From the NCBI GenBank assembly GCA_017745115.1, contig JAGIAA010000008.1, positions 1 through 64,000 of the forward strand: 64,000 nucleotides of DNA, read 5' to 3'. Under the pieces are notes generated by a model. It was not told the DNA's origin and made no database searches. It worked only from the letters and a program-made list of their open reading frames with translations. Position 1 is the stretch's first letter; every line of letters starts with the position of its first letter. The DNA comes from Sphingobium sp. GTDB lineage: Bacteria > Pseudomonadota > Alphaproteobacteria > Sphingomonadales > Sphingomonadaceae. Shown piece after piece: positions 52,174-60,692 of the stretch. The position numbers and the translations under genes are program-made.

Positions 52174-52659
52174 TCAGGTGTATGCAATCCAGCGGCCGCA
52201 GGTGATGATCGCGAGCCAAAGCAACGGCAGCAGGACGCCGAGCAGGCGAACAGCGCCAGGCGTTGCGCCATTGGTCTTGTCGAGAAGGCGCATGCGTCGC
52301 GCGAGCACCATGAACAGGACGACCGCGACAAGCGTGAGCAGCATCTTGATCTGGAAAGTTGTGTTGAGCAGCGACCGCCCCGGCTCTCCACAGATCATGA
52401 GCGCCCCGGTCAGAAGGAGAAGCAGCACGGCCCAGCCGATCCAGCCATTGAGGCGAGCGCCCCAATCCGCCGGCGACAAGTCGCCGCCCGCCAGTTGCAA
52501 GGCGCGCAGGGACAGCACGATCGACGAGCCGAACACCACGGCTATCGCCAGGATATGGATCGTCTGAACCAAGGGCACGGCCCAGCCGATATTCACCATC
52601 ATTTCGTGCAGTTGCAGCGTCTCGATCCAGCGCACCGCGCCGGTCAAAAAATCACTCAT
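52174..52659 (-). CDS. Small membrane protein, DUF6644-like paralogue
   Basis: A 161-residue protein with four to five hydrophobic segments and the pattern VQTIHILAIAVVFGSSIVLSLRAL, then LLLTGALM, then TTFQIKMLLTLVA, matching its paralogue at 51660. The ATG 52659 follows GGGGAAG by about 5 bases. It lies 50 bp after the TBDR stop codon, probably in one transcript with it. A tandem pair of such proteins may form a heterodimer in the inner membrane. Confidence 0.7.
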   Translation of the reverse strand: MSDFLTGAVRWIETLQLHEMMVNIGWAVPLVQTIHILAIAVVFGSSIVLSLRALQLAGGDLSPADWGARLNGWIGWAVLLLLLTGALMICGEPGRSLLNTTFQIKMLLTLVAVVLFMVLARRMRLLDKTNGATPGAVRLLGVLLPLLWLAIITCGRWIAYT

Positions 52660-52709
52660 GGCCGCTTCCCCGGGGCTTGGGGCGGACAGGCTGCCCGCCC
52701 CCAATCAGA

Positions 52710-55235
52710 TCAGAAGGAATATTTGAGCATCAGACCGACTTCGCGCGGACGGCCCCGCACTTCGCTGAGCGCATAGCGCGGCGGCGCGGCCGGGCCGGTA
52801 CCGGCACCGCTGTCCCAGAAGCCCCCGCCGAACTTCTGCGCATAGGTCGAGTAGACCTTGTCGAAGAGATTGTTGGCGTAGACGGTGATGGTGACCGGCA
52901 CGGCTTCCGGCGTCACGACCAGACGCGCGTTGACGAGGCTATAGGACGGCAGGATGTAGCCCGAGTCAGCCGTGTCGTCGGGGTACACCGACTGCTTCCC
53001 GACATAGGCATAGTTCACATTGAATGTCGCTTTGCCGAAGCCGCCGTGAACCGTGTAATTGGCGCCGACATTGTAAGTCGGCGTTGGAATGTCGGGATAG
53101 AGGTGCGTCGTTCCGGCCGGCGCGTTGCTCAGCGAATAATCGGTGAGCCCCAGGCTTCCGTCGATCGTAAGGCCGCGTGCGACGACCAACTGGCCATCCA
53201 ACTCGAAACCCTTGATCCGTGCGTTGCCCTGATCCTGGAGCATGATGTTGAAGCCGACCGCCGGGCAGCCATTCGAGCCGATCGTGCAGTTCACCCGAAT
53301 CGCGGACTGGCGGTCGGTGTAGTCCATGATGAACGCGGTCGGATTAAGACGCAGACGCCCGCCGAACAGAGTCATGCGCAGGCCCGCCTCGTAGTTGACG
53401 ACCTTCTCGTTTGGGATCGGCTTGATGACCGCGCTCTGTGCAGCGCCGGTCAGCGTGCTCAGGATGGTGTAACTATATGAGCCCGCCTTATAGGCCTTGG
53501 AAACCGTGGCATAGGCCATGACGTCCTTGGTCACGTGATAGTCCAGCGTCGCGCGGTAATCGAGCGCCTTGAACGGCGAGCCTGCGGACACGGTTGTCGA
53601 ACCCGTGCCCGGCGCGGGGGTGAAATCAGGCGCCTGATAGGCCGTCGCAGGCGGAGCGTAGCGCGTTTGCGAATAGTCCTTGTGATCCCAAGCCTGGCGC
53701 AGGCCACCGGTCAGATTAAGCTGATCGGTTATGTGCCAGGTCGCGGAGGCGAACAGTCCCCAGGATGAGGATTTCTGCTTGGTGTAGGAGATCGTGCGAT
53801 AATAGAGGCCGCCGTCGGAGTCCGGCGGATTGCCCATGAACTGGGGCAGCGAATAGCCGTTTGGAGTCAATCCCTGATAGTTACTCGTGGTGCGCCGGTT
53901 CAAGATGTAGGATCCCGGAAAGAGGCTGTCGCCCGGCGTATTGCTGAACTCGTGGAAGTAGCTGCCGCCGGTCACCAGGTCGACCTTGTCGTCGAACAAC
54001 GCAGCGTTGAGCTGCACTTCCTGATAGAACACCCTGGAATTGACATTCTCGTAGCGCATCTCCGCGCCGATCAGCTCCCAGTCGGTGACGGCAGTGTGCT
54101 TCAGCCTGGAATAGCCGGTGATCGACTGCAGCTTGACCGTGTCGCTGATCTCCCAGCCGACATTGAGATCCGCCTGCCAGAACTCGTCATTGCTATACTG
54201 GTCGCATGCGGAGCTGTAATCCGGGTGGAAATTGTCGATCAGGCAGATATCGGGCGCTTGATAGGGGCCTTTCACCAGCCGGGGATCGTTATAGGCCGCG
54301 AGCGGTCCCTGGCCGGCCTTCTTGAAGGCGTCGTTGATCAGGTCTCCATAGCCGCCCTGAATTAAGCCCTCGATCCCGGGGTTCATGTCGAAGGTCTTGA
54401 ACACCCACGGCGTCGCGTTCGACTTGGAGTTGTCGTAGAGGAAACCGGCAGTTGCCGTCAGGCCGGGCGCCAGCTCGGCGCGCATCTGTACGCGGCCGAT
54501 GAAGCTTTCCTGCTTGCCGAGCATCTGAGTACCGCGGCTGACATAGCCATCCTCGTGCAGATACGCACCCTGCGCCCGGATCGCGATCCCGTTGGCGACC
54601 GGCACGTTGACCATGCCGATGAGATCGTTGTGATCGAAATTGCCGACAGTCGCCTGGATCGATCCTTCGAACTGATCGGTCGGCTGCTTGCTGAAGATAC
54701 GGATCGCGCCGCCGGTCGAGTTGCGGCCGAACAGCGTGCCCTGCGGGCCACGCAGCACCTCGACCCGGTCGACGTCGATCACGCGCAGCACCGCGCCGCT
54801 GGTGCGCGGCATATAGATGCCATCGACATAAAGGCCGACGCCGCGTTCGCCGGTCGCGCCGCCGCCGCCCGAAATGCCACGGATGACGAAGTTGGCCGCG
54901 CTGTTGCCACCGCCGCGCGTCGGCGAGATGCTCAGGTTCGGCGTGAAGTGGGAGAGGTCCTGCAGGTTCTGAATGCCCTTGGCGGCGATGGTTTCGCCGG
55001 TGACGGCAACAATTGAAAGCGGCGTGCTCTGGAGACTTGTGGCGCGGCGCTCGGCCGTCACGATGATGTCCGGGCTGACATCCTCTTCGGCGCTTTCCGC
55101 TGTCGCCGCTTTTGCCGGGTCGGCCTGCTGCGCAAGAAGCGCGCTGCCCTGAATTCCGAAAAGCGCCGTTCCCGCCAGGGCAAGCGCCCGCAAACCGACG
55201 ACCGGTGCACGGCTACCATATGAGCTCTTGATCAC
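52710..55235 (-). CDS. TonB-dependent receptor (natural-product class)
   Basis: An 841-residue receptor with signal peptide GIQGSALLAQQ, the plug parts DIIVTAERRATSLQSTPLSI, FVIRGISGGGG, GVGLYVDGIYMPRTSG and VEVLRGPQGTLFGRNSTGGAIRIFSKQP, and the C-terminus LMLKYSF. It belongs to the same class as the receptor at 43234 and shares its leader (GGGAGnGGATAAGATCGTG). I start it at GTG 55235, with GGGAGGGG 9 bases upstream. It is followed by two small membrane proteins and is divergent from a secreted-protein operon, with a GTTGA-N4-TCAAC palindrome between. Confidence 0.92.
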   Translation of the reverse strand: MIKSSYGSRAPVVGLRALALAGTALFGIQGSALLAQQADPAKAATAESAEEDVSPDIIVTAERRATSLQSTPLSIVAVTGETIAAKGIQNLQDLSHFTPNLSISPTRGGGNSAANFVIRGISGGGGATGERGVGLYVDGIYMPRTSGAVLRVIDVDRVEVLRGPQGTLFGRNSTGGAIRIFSKQPTDQFEGSIQATVGNFDHNDLIGMVNVPVANGIAIRAQGAYLHEDGYVSRGTQMLGKQESFIGRVQMRAELAPGLTATAGFLYDNSKSNATPWVFKTFDMNPGIEGLIQGGYGDLINDAFKKAGQGPLAAYNDPRLVKGPYQAPDICLIDNFHPDYSSACDQYSNDEFWQADLNVGWEISDTVKLQSITGYSRLKHTAVTDWELIGAEMRYENVNSRVFYQEVQLNAALFDDKVDLVTGGSYFHEFSNTPGDSLFPGSYILNRRTTSNYQGLTPNGYSLPQFMGNPPDSDGGLYYRTISYTKQKSSSWGLFASATWHITDQLNLTGGLRQAWDHKDYSQTRYAPPATAYQAPDFTPAPGTGSTTVSAGSPFKALDYRATLDYHVTKDVMAYATVSKAYKAGSYSYTILSTLTGAAQSAVIKPIPNEKVVNYEAGLRMTLFGGRLRLNPTAFIMDYTDRQSAIRVNCTIGSNGCPAVGFNIMLQDQGNARIKGFELDGQLVVARGLTIDGSLGLTDYSLSNAPAGTTHLYPDIPTPTYNVGANYTVHGGFGKATFNVNYAYVGKQSVYPDDTADSGYILPSYSLVNARLVVTPEAVPVTITVYANNLFDKVYSTYAQKFGGGFWDSGAGTGPAAPPRYALSEVRGRPREVGLMLKYSF

Positions 55236-55364
55236 GATCTTATCCCCTCCCTGCGGCATTGCGGGGCGCATCACATCGAGTCGCCCGGCAGCGCCGTCAA
55301 ACGGGAGCCACGCGCGGCTTTTTGCGCCGCGTCGCCGCTCACATTCGACTATCGTTCAAATTAT

Positions 55365-55378
55365 GTTGATTTGTCAAC
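55365..55378. promoter_or_regulatory. GTTGA-N4-TCAAC palindrome between TBDR and secreted-protein operon
   Basis: GTTGATTTGTCAAC lies 130 bp from the TBDR start and 87 bp before the first secreted-protein start. The AT-rich surroundings are the likely divergent promoters. Confidence 0.65.
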
Positions 55379-55465
55379 TTTATCTGATACGAGGCGTTCC
55401 ACGTGATGGAATCGCGGTGCGAAACCGCAGGGCGGCTGGTCAGCCGACCGCATCGGGAGAGAAGC

Positions 55466-56350
55466 ATGAACGCCTTTCGGGCCCTCTGGATCCCCGCCGT
55501 CGGCAAGGTTGCGATGGCTGCCTGCCTGGGCCTGATGATGGCAGCGCCTGCGGACGCCCAGCAGCGCGACCGAAATCGCAAACTGAGTACGGCCGAGCTG
55601 GAAGCGATGCAGCAGCGCCACCCGGGCCGGGCGGGCGCCCTCGATCCGGCCAATCTCGCCAGGAAGCGCGCCAAGCCGGCTTTCGACATGACCGGCACCT
55701 GGTTCGTCGACCTGTCGGAGGGGTTCAACAAATTCATGTTCGGGCCGCCCTATCCGGAATTCTACGCGGAGGGTCAAAAGGCGCTCGAAGAGGGCAGGGC
55801 CGCCCGCGCACGCGGCGAGAATTATCGCGACAGCATCGGCCAATGCTATCCGGCAGGCATGCCGATGATCATGACCCGCGTCTGGCCGGTCATGTTCGTT
55901 CAGGTCCCGACCGCGATTTACATGGTCGCGGGGTTCACCAACAGCTTCCGCACCATCTACCTCGATGGCCGTGGCCCGACCGATCCCGATATCTATGTTC
56001 CGACCTACAACGGTGAATCGATCGGCAAATGGGAAGGCAACACGCTGGTCGTGACCACCCAGGGCTTCGAGACCGATCATCACTGGATCGATATCGGCCT
56101 GCCCATCAGCGACCAGTTCAAGATCGTCGAACGCATCCGCATGGTCGATCGCGGCAACACGCTCGAGATCGAATACATCATGACGGATCCAGCAAACTGG
56201 AAGGGCGAATGGCGCAACACCAAGCGCTGGAACCGCGTCCTTGAAGCCGACATCGGCGAAGTCGAATGCACCGAGGCCCGCAACGCCAACCTGCCAGGCA
56301 CGGATCGCGGGCAACAGACGCTCGACGAGCGGGACGAAAAGCAGAAGTAA
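55466..56350 (+). CDS. Secreted protein of unknown function with SIGKWEGNTLVV motif
   Basis: A 294-residue protein with a signal peptide ending near APADAQQRD. Its C-terminal half contains PTYNGESIGKWEGNTLVVTT, then HHWIDIGLPISDQFKIVERIRM, a pattern shared with the protein at 57172. These sequences are common in secreted hypothetical proteins of Acidobacteria and sphingomonads; no activity is known. ATG 55466 has GGGAGAG 4-5 bases upstream. It heads an operon with two DUF6152 genes and a related secreted protein, next to a TBDR. Confidence 0.75.
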   Translation: MNAFRALWIPAVGKVAMAACLGLMMAAPADAQQRDRNRKLSTAELEAMQQRHPGRAGALDPANLARKRAKPAFDMTGTWFVDLSEGFNKFMFGPPYPEFYAEGQKALEEGRAARARGENYRDSIGQCYPAGMPMIMTRVWPVMFVQVPTAIYMVAGFTNSFRTIYLDGRGPTDPDIYVPTYNGESIGKWEGNTLVVTTQGFETDHHWIDIGLPISDQFKIVERIRMVDRGNTLEIEYIMTDPANWKGEWRNTKRWNRVLEADIGEVECTEARNANLPGTDRGQQTLDERDEKQK

Positions 56351-56364
56351 GCGAAAGGACTGAC

Positions 56365-56784
56365 GTGACGCGGTACAAGAACCTATTGGCCGTGGTGCCC
56401 GCGGCGATCGCACTGTTCGCGGTGCAGGCGAGCGCCCACCACAGCTTCGCGATGTTCGATCAGACAAAGACGGTGACTCTGAAGGGCAAGGTCGTCGAAT
56501 TTCAGTGGACGAACCCGCACGCCTTCATCGAACTCGAGGCGCCTGGCGACAATGGCGCCAGCGATCGGTGGAGCCTGGAGCTCAACAGCCCCAACAATCT
56601 GACGCGGCAGGGTTGGCGTCGCTCGTCGGTGAAGCCAGGCGACACGGTGAGCGTGACGTTCAACCCGTTGCGCAACGGCAAGAAGGGCGGCCTCTTCAAG
56701 TCCGTGGTCCTGCCCGGCGGGCGCGTGCTGGGCGACGCTCGCGAGGCGCCCGACAAGGCCATCAACGTGCCGACGGCGAATTGA
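56365..56784 (+). CDS. DUF6152 family secreted protein, copy 1
   Basis: A 139-residue protein. The signal peptide ends ALFAVQASA and is followed at once by HHSFAMF, so cleavage after Ala24 would leave an N-terminal His. The rest is a small beta-type domain: VTLKGKVVEFQWTNPHAFIEL (His52), LELNSPNNLTRQGWRR and VKPGDTVSVTFNPLRNGK. The start is GTG 56365 with AAGGA 6 bases upstream. The N-terminal His plus the invariant NPH could form a copper site like the His brace of CopC; this is inference from sequence. Confidence 0.78.
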   Translation: MTRYKNLLAVVPAAIALFAVQASAHHSFAMFDQTKTVTLKGKVVEFQWTNPHAFIELEAPGDNGASDRWSLELNSPNNLTRQGWRRSSVKPGDTVSVTFNPLRNGKKGGLFKSVVLPGGRVLGDAREAPDKAINVPTAN

Positions 56785-56798
56785 GAGGAGCTTCACTC

Positions 56799-57161
56799 AT
56801 GCGCAAGATCCACCTCATCGCCCTGGGCTTCTGTATCGCCGCGCCGGCATTGGCGCATCACAGCTTCGCGATGTTCGACATGAAGAAGGATGTCACCGCG
56901 CAAGGTGTGGTGACCGAGTTTCGATGGACGAACCCGCATGCCTGGATGCATCTCGACGTGACCGACGGCAGCGGCGCCAAGGTGAACTGGGCTCTGGAAA
57001 TGACCAGTCCCAACAACCTCGTCCTCAGTGGCTGGCGGCGCACGTCGCTGAAGCCGGGCGACAAGGTCTCCGTGACCTTCCATCCCCTGCTAAATGGCAA
57101 GCCGGGTGGATCGCTTGCGAAGGTCCAGCTGGCCAACGGATCGACCCTCGAAAACAAATAG
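56799..57161 (+). CDS. DUF6152 family secreted protein, copy 2
   Basis: A 120-residue paralogue of the preceding protein. The signal peptide ends APALA and the mature part again starts HHSFAMF (His20-21). Shared stretches are VTEFRWTNPHAWMHL (His47), LEMTSPNNLVLSGWRR and LKPGDKVSVTFHPLLNGKPGG. ATG 56799 has GAGGAG 7 bases upstream. Retention of HHS and NPH in two otherwise diverged copies supports these residues as functional. Confidence 0.78.
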   Translation: MRKIHLIALGFCIAAPALAHHSFAMFDMKKDVTAQGVVTEFRWTNPHAWMHLDVTDGSGAKVNWALEMTSPNNLVLSGWRRTSLKPGDKVSVTFHPLLNGKPGGSLAKVQLANGSTLENK

Positions 57162-57171
57162 GCATCTGAAC

Positions 57172-57990
57172 GTGGGACTCTTCAACGCGCGGCGGCTGCG
57201 CCGCAATTGCGCCTTAACGGCCTTGGTCACCGGGCTACTCTCTTCCTGCCCGGTGGCCGCCCAGTCCGCGAACGTGGTTTCGCAGGAGGTCCGACCGGCA
57301 TCGGCGGAGCGGGTTGACTATGCGGCCCTCGGCGCTCTGCCCGATTGGCGCGGCATCTGGGCCCCTATGCTGGGCCGGATGCCGAAGACCGAAATTCCGC
57401 GGCTCATCGGCAAGTACAAGACGCATTTCGACGAGATCCAGACGCTCATCAAAAGCGGCGATCCCGAAGCGCTCCTGAAGGTCGAGCGCCGCTCCTCGGC
57501 CTGCGAACCGCCCGGCATGCCGGGCATCATGACCCAGCCCTATAATATCGAGTTTCTCTTCACGCCGGGGCGTGTGACCTTGATCCAGGAAGCCTATATG
57601 CAGGTGCGCCGGATCTTCACCGATGGACGGCCGCTACCGGAAGAACCGGACCCGACCTACAACGGCTTCTCCATTGGTCATTGGGAAGGCGCCACGCTGG
57701 TCGTAACCACCGTTGGCCTCCGCGAAGGCGGCACGATGGGGCGCTGGGGCATCACCTATAGCGACCAGGTCAAAGTGACGGAGCGCATCCATCTCGATCC
57801 CAACAACAAGGATGTCCTTGTTGTCGAGAACATGTTCGAGGATCCCAAGGCGCTGGCAGCGCCGTGGCGCTCGACCTACCTGTTCACGCGCCAGCGCAAC
57901 CTGGACCAGCTCGAGTTCATCTGCGCACAGAATGACCGCAATCCAATCAACGAGAAAGGCGAGGTCGAATTCATCGGTGGAAGTGACTGA
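57172..57990 (+). CDS. Secreted protein related to the one at 55466
   Basis: A 272-residue protein with a signal peptide ending near CPVAAQSAN. It shares with the first gene of this operon a PGMPGIMTQPYNIEFLFTPG / PAGMPMIMTRVWPVMFVQVP region and the motif PTYNGFSIGHWEGATLVVTT. DPNNKDVLVVENMFEDP is in place of the corresponding stretch of its relative. The start is GTG 57172, ten bases after the previous stop, without a clear ribosome-binding site; upstream in-frame codons would run through the preceding gene. It ends the operon; function unknown. Confidence 0.7.
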   Translation: MGLFNARRLRRNCALTALVTGLLSSCPVAAQSANVVSQEVRPASAERVDYAALGALPDWRGIWAPMLGRMPKTEIPRLIGKYKTHFDEIQTLIKSGDPEALLKVERRSSACEPPGMPGIMTQPYNIEFLFTPGRVTLIQEAYMQVRRIFTDGRPLPEEPDPTYNGFSIGHWEGATLVVTTVGLREGGTMGRWGITYSDQVKVTERIHLDPNNKDVLVVENMFEDPKALAAPWRSTYLFTRQRNLDQLEFICAQNDRNPINEKGEVEFIGGSD

Positions 57991-58398
57991 GCTTGCCAGG
58001 ACCGGCTGGCAGTGCATTTCTCGCTGTCCGGTGCGGGAGCAAAGACGCATGCCGAGGCTCATGCGACCCTGACCCTGGAGCGGAAGCCTTTCGACGTCGG
58101 GACCGGCGAAACGGCGCCACACTCTCCCCCACCGTGCGGATCGACTTTTCGTTCGACGCCGCTCGATAGATTTTCATGCGATCGACGATGGTCTGCCTCG
58201 CGGACCGTCTTCTAGGGTGACGTTGGAGAGAAGCTGCAGCTTCCCTGAAGCGTTCTTCGTCGCCTGAGTGAAGATTGGAGGCGGTCTCGCAGGATGTCCG
58301 CCCCGATTCGAACGACCGGCAAAGCTGCGTGGCGGGGATCGCCCCGCGCCAGATCGCGGAAATGCTGCTACCAGGATGTCCCAGGGATAGGGTGCAAA
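57991..58398. other. Gene-free stretch before tRNA-Lys
   Basis: This 408-bp stretch follows the secreted-protein operon. Only short open frames are present, none with recognisable sequence. The border with the tRNA and housekeeping genes marks the end of the catabolic island. No direct repeat of the tRNA 3' end was noticed in it. Confidence 0.5.
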
Positions 58399-58474
58399 TG
58401 GTGAGCCCTGCTGGATTCGAACCAGCGACCTACTGATTAAAAGTCAGTTGCTCTACCGACTGAGCTAAGGGCCC
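58399..58474 (-). tRNA. tRNA-Lys (TTT anticodon)
   Basis: On the minus strand a full cloverleaf can be drawn: acceptor GGGCCCT pairs with AGGGCTC, the D-arm has AGCTCAGTCGGTAGAGC, the anticodon loop is CTTTTAA with TTT at positions 34-36, and the T-arm is GGTTCGAATCC. CCA is encoded (58401-58399). It lies at the border between the catabolic island and housekeeping genes, a common integration point. Confidence 0.95.
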
Positions 58475-58531
58475 GGAGGCGCTATGCGCGCCTGGTGGCT
58501 GGGGGTCACCTAGTGGTGCGCGGCTGCGGGG

Positions 58532-59053
58532 TCAACATGCCTTCGCCTTGCGCAGGCGCGCCGCGAGGTGCGCGATGGTGAGGCCGGTTGCCGGATCGCG
58601 CCAGCGGCGGGCGATATGGATCAGGGGATCGAGGACGAAAGCGCGCTCCCGCAGGCGCGCATGGGGAAGCGTCAGGCGGCGGTTCTTCACAGCCCCACCC
58701 GACCAGAGCAACAGGTCGAGATCGAGCGTGCGGTCGCCCCAACGACGGAAGCGGCGGCGGTGGAAGCACGTTTCCAACTCTTGCAGGCGGTCCAGCATGG
58801 CGAGCGGCGACAGCGGCGAGAGGACGATGACGGCGCTGTTGGCATAGCTGCGCAGCGAGGGGCCGATTGGCCGCGTCGCGATGATCGGCGCGCGAGCGAC
58901 GACGCTCAGTGGCGGCAGGTCGAGCGCGATCATGGCGGCCTGGACGATCGCGCGCGGCCGCATATGGCGGGAGAGGGGGCGATTGGAGCCCATGCCGACG
59001 GCATAGAGATGGAGCGGCTGCGTATCGCTCCGGTCTTTACGGCGCCCGTTCAT
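58532..59053 (-). CDS. folK: 2-amino-4-hydroxy-6-hydroxymethyldihydropteridine diphosphokinase
   Basis: A protein of 173 residues (from ATG 59053) that transfers pyrophosphate from ATP to the pterin in folate synthesis. Family features are GMGSNRPL at the start and RWGDRTLDLDLLLWSG, with the metal-binding Asp pair, followed by LPHARLRERAFVLDPL. ATG 59068, five codons earlier, is an equal alternative. It is divergent from the uracil-DNA glycosylase gene with about 40 bp between. Confidence 0.92.
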   Translation of the reverse strand: MNGRRKDRSDTQPLHLYAVGMGSNRPLSRHMRPRAIVQAAMIALDLPPLSVVARAPIIATRPIGPSLRSYANSAVIVLSPLSPLAMLDRLQELETCFHRRRFRRWGDRTLDLDLLLWSGGAVKNRRLTLPHARLRERAFVLDPLIHIARRWRDPATGLTIAHLAARLRKAKAC

Positions 59054-59094
59054 GCTTGCCCTGTTCATGGCTTGCGGCCTATCGCGGCCCGGCG

Positions 59095-59760
59095 ATGCTG
59101 ACCAGTCCCATTGAGAGCCCCGTGCCGGGTGCCGAGCCATCCCGCGACTGCCCGCTCTGCCCGCGCCTCGTCGCCTTCCGCCACGAATGCCGGGCGGAAC
59201 ATCCCGACTGGTGGAATGGACCGGTCAGTGCATTTGGCGATCCGCAGGCCCGCATCGTGCTGGTCGGTCTCGCGCCGGGCATGCACGGGGCGAACCGCAC
59301 TGGCCGCCCCTTCACCGGCGACTACGCGGGCGACCTCCTGTTCGCGACGCTGGCGAAATTCGGCCTCGCGCACGGCGCCTATGAGGCGCGCGCGGACGAT
59401 GGACTGGAACTGGTCGACGTGGCGATCCTGAACGCGGTCAAATGCCTGCCGCCGCAGAACAAGCCACTGCCCGAGGAGGTTCGCACCTGCCGGCAGTTCC
59501 TGCAGAAGGGTGTCGGGGCGCTTCCCAATGCCCGTATCTTCATCGCCCTCGGCCAGATCGGGCATCAGTCGGCGGTGAAGGTGCTCGGCGGCAAGCTGCT
59601 CAAGGCACCCTTTGGTCACCTTGCCGAGCACCGCATGCCGGACGGGCGCATCGTCATCGATAGCTATCACTGCTCGCGCTACAACACGAACACGGGACGG
59701 CTGACGGCGGAGATGTTCGAGGAGGTGTTCGCGCGGGCTCTGGAGATACGGGGCAGCTAA
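59095..59760 (+). CDS. Uracil-DNA glycosylase, family 5 (UDGb)
   Basis: A 221-residue DNA repair enzyme. The active-site motif GLAPGMHGANRTGRPFTGDYAGDLL and the C-terminal HCSRYNTNTGRLT are characteristic of family 5. Cysteines at CPLCPRL, VKCLPP, EVRTCRQF and YHCSRYN fit the [4Fe-4S] cluster of families 4 and 5. It removes uracil and related deaminated bases from DNA. ATG 59095 has a poor ribosome-binding site, but protein homology begins just after it. Confidence 0.9.
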   Translation: MLTSPIESPVPGAEPSRDCPLCPRLVAFRHECRAEHPDWWNGPVSAFGDPQARIVLVGLAPGMHGANRTGRPFTGDYAGDLLFATLAKFGLAHGAYEARADDGLELVDVAILNAVKCLPPQNKPLPEEVRTCRQFLQKGVGALPNARIFIALGQIGHQSAVKVLGGKLLKAPFGHLAEHRMPDGRIVIDSYHCSRYNTNTGRLTAEMFEEVFARALEIRGS

Positions 59761-59822
59761 GTCCTCGACGCTTTTCAACCGGGGCGGCATTGGCTATCCT
59801 CGAAGGCAGAAAAGAGGGGTCG

Positions 59823-60674
59823 ATGAACATCCAGCTGGACTATGCCGTGCCGGATGCCGTGCTCGCGGACTATGTGACGTTGTTCTACTGGTTTCGTGCC
59901 GACGTGCCGGTGTTCGAGGATCTCGAACGCGCCGACCATGCCCAGATCCGCTTCCGCCTGACTCCCGGCGGCGGGGAATATCGCTTCGCGGACGGCACCG
60001 TGCAGTCCGTCGCGGATGCGCATATCATCGGCCCGACCACTGGCGCCTTCCAGGTGAAGGCGGCGGGACCGGTGGAGGCGTTCGGCGCCGGGATCACGCC
60101 GACCGGTTGGGCGGCTCTGGTCGGCATCGATGCGTCCGCCATGATCAACCGCGCGGTCAATGTGTCCGATCTCGTCGGGCCACAGATCGGCGATGCGATC
60201 GACCGGCTTCGCGCCGCACCGGATCTCGAAGCCAAGAAGGTCTGTTGCGAGGCGATCCTGACCAGCCTGCTAAGTGGCCAGCGCCAGAAGACGCTTCAGT
60301 TCGTGCGCACGGTCGATGCATGGCTGAGCGACGGCGATTCACCGGAGATTGACGCGCTGGTCGCCGCAACCGGCCTTTCACGCCGGCAGGTCGAGCGCAA
60401 GTGCCGCGCGCTCTACGGTGCCCCGCCCAAGCTGCTCGCCCGCAAATATCGCGCGCTGCGGGCGGCGGTGGCGCTGGTGGCGGATGATGTTTCTTTTGAT
60501 GACGCGGTCGGCCGGGGCTTCTATGACCAGTCGCACATGATCCGCGAGATCAAACATTTCACCGGCATGACGCCGGGGCAGATGAAGGCTGAGCCGGGCG
60601 TTCTCGCCCAGCTCACCATCGCCAATCGCTATGCGCTCGGCGGTCACGTCCATCCGATCATCAGCGACACCTGA
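59823..60674 (+). CDS. AraC-family transcriptional regulator
   Basis: A 283-residue protein. The N-terminal 200 residues form a cupin-like sensor (RFRLTPGGGEYRFADGTVQ, AFGAGITPTGWAALVG). The C-terminal double helix-turn-helix has ALVAATGLSRRQVERKCRALYGAPPKLLARKYRALRA and FYDQSHMIREIKHFTGMTPGQM. ATG 59823 has GAGGGG 4 bases upstream. It is followed after 18 bp by a GH3 gene and may control it. Confidence 0.88.
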   Translation: MNIQLDYAVPDAVLADYVTLFYWFRADVPVFEDLERADHAQIRFRLTPGGGEYRFADGTVQSVADAHIIGPTTGAFQVKAAGPVEAFGAGITPTGWAALVGIDASAMINRAVNVSDLVGPQIGDAIDRLRAAPDLEAKKVCCEAILTSLLSGQRQKTLQFVRTVDAWLSDGDSPEIDALVAATGLSRRQVERKCRALYGAPPKLLARKYRALRAAVALVADDVSFDDAVGRGFYDQSHMIREIKHFTGMTPGQMKAEPGVLAQLTIANRYALGGHVHPIISDT

Positions 60675-60692
60675 AAGAGGCGAAAGAGGGGT

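Noticed and set aside
58012..58215. Short plus-strand frame after the secreted-protein operon
   Set aside because: 67 codons with no ribosome-binding site and no recognisable sequence.
58399..58474. tRNA-Lys as an integration site for the 39-58 kb island
   Set aside because: The island ends about 400 bp from the tRNA, but I saw no integrase and no repeat of the tRNA end in the flanking stretch.
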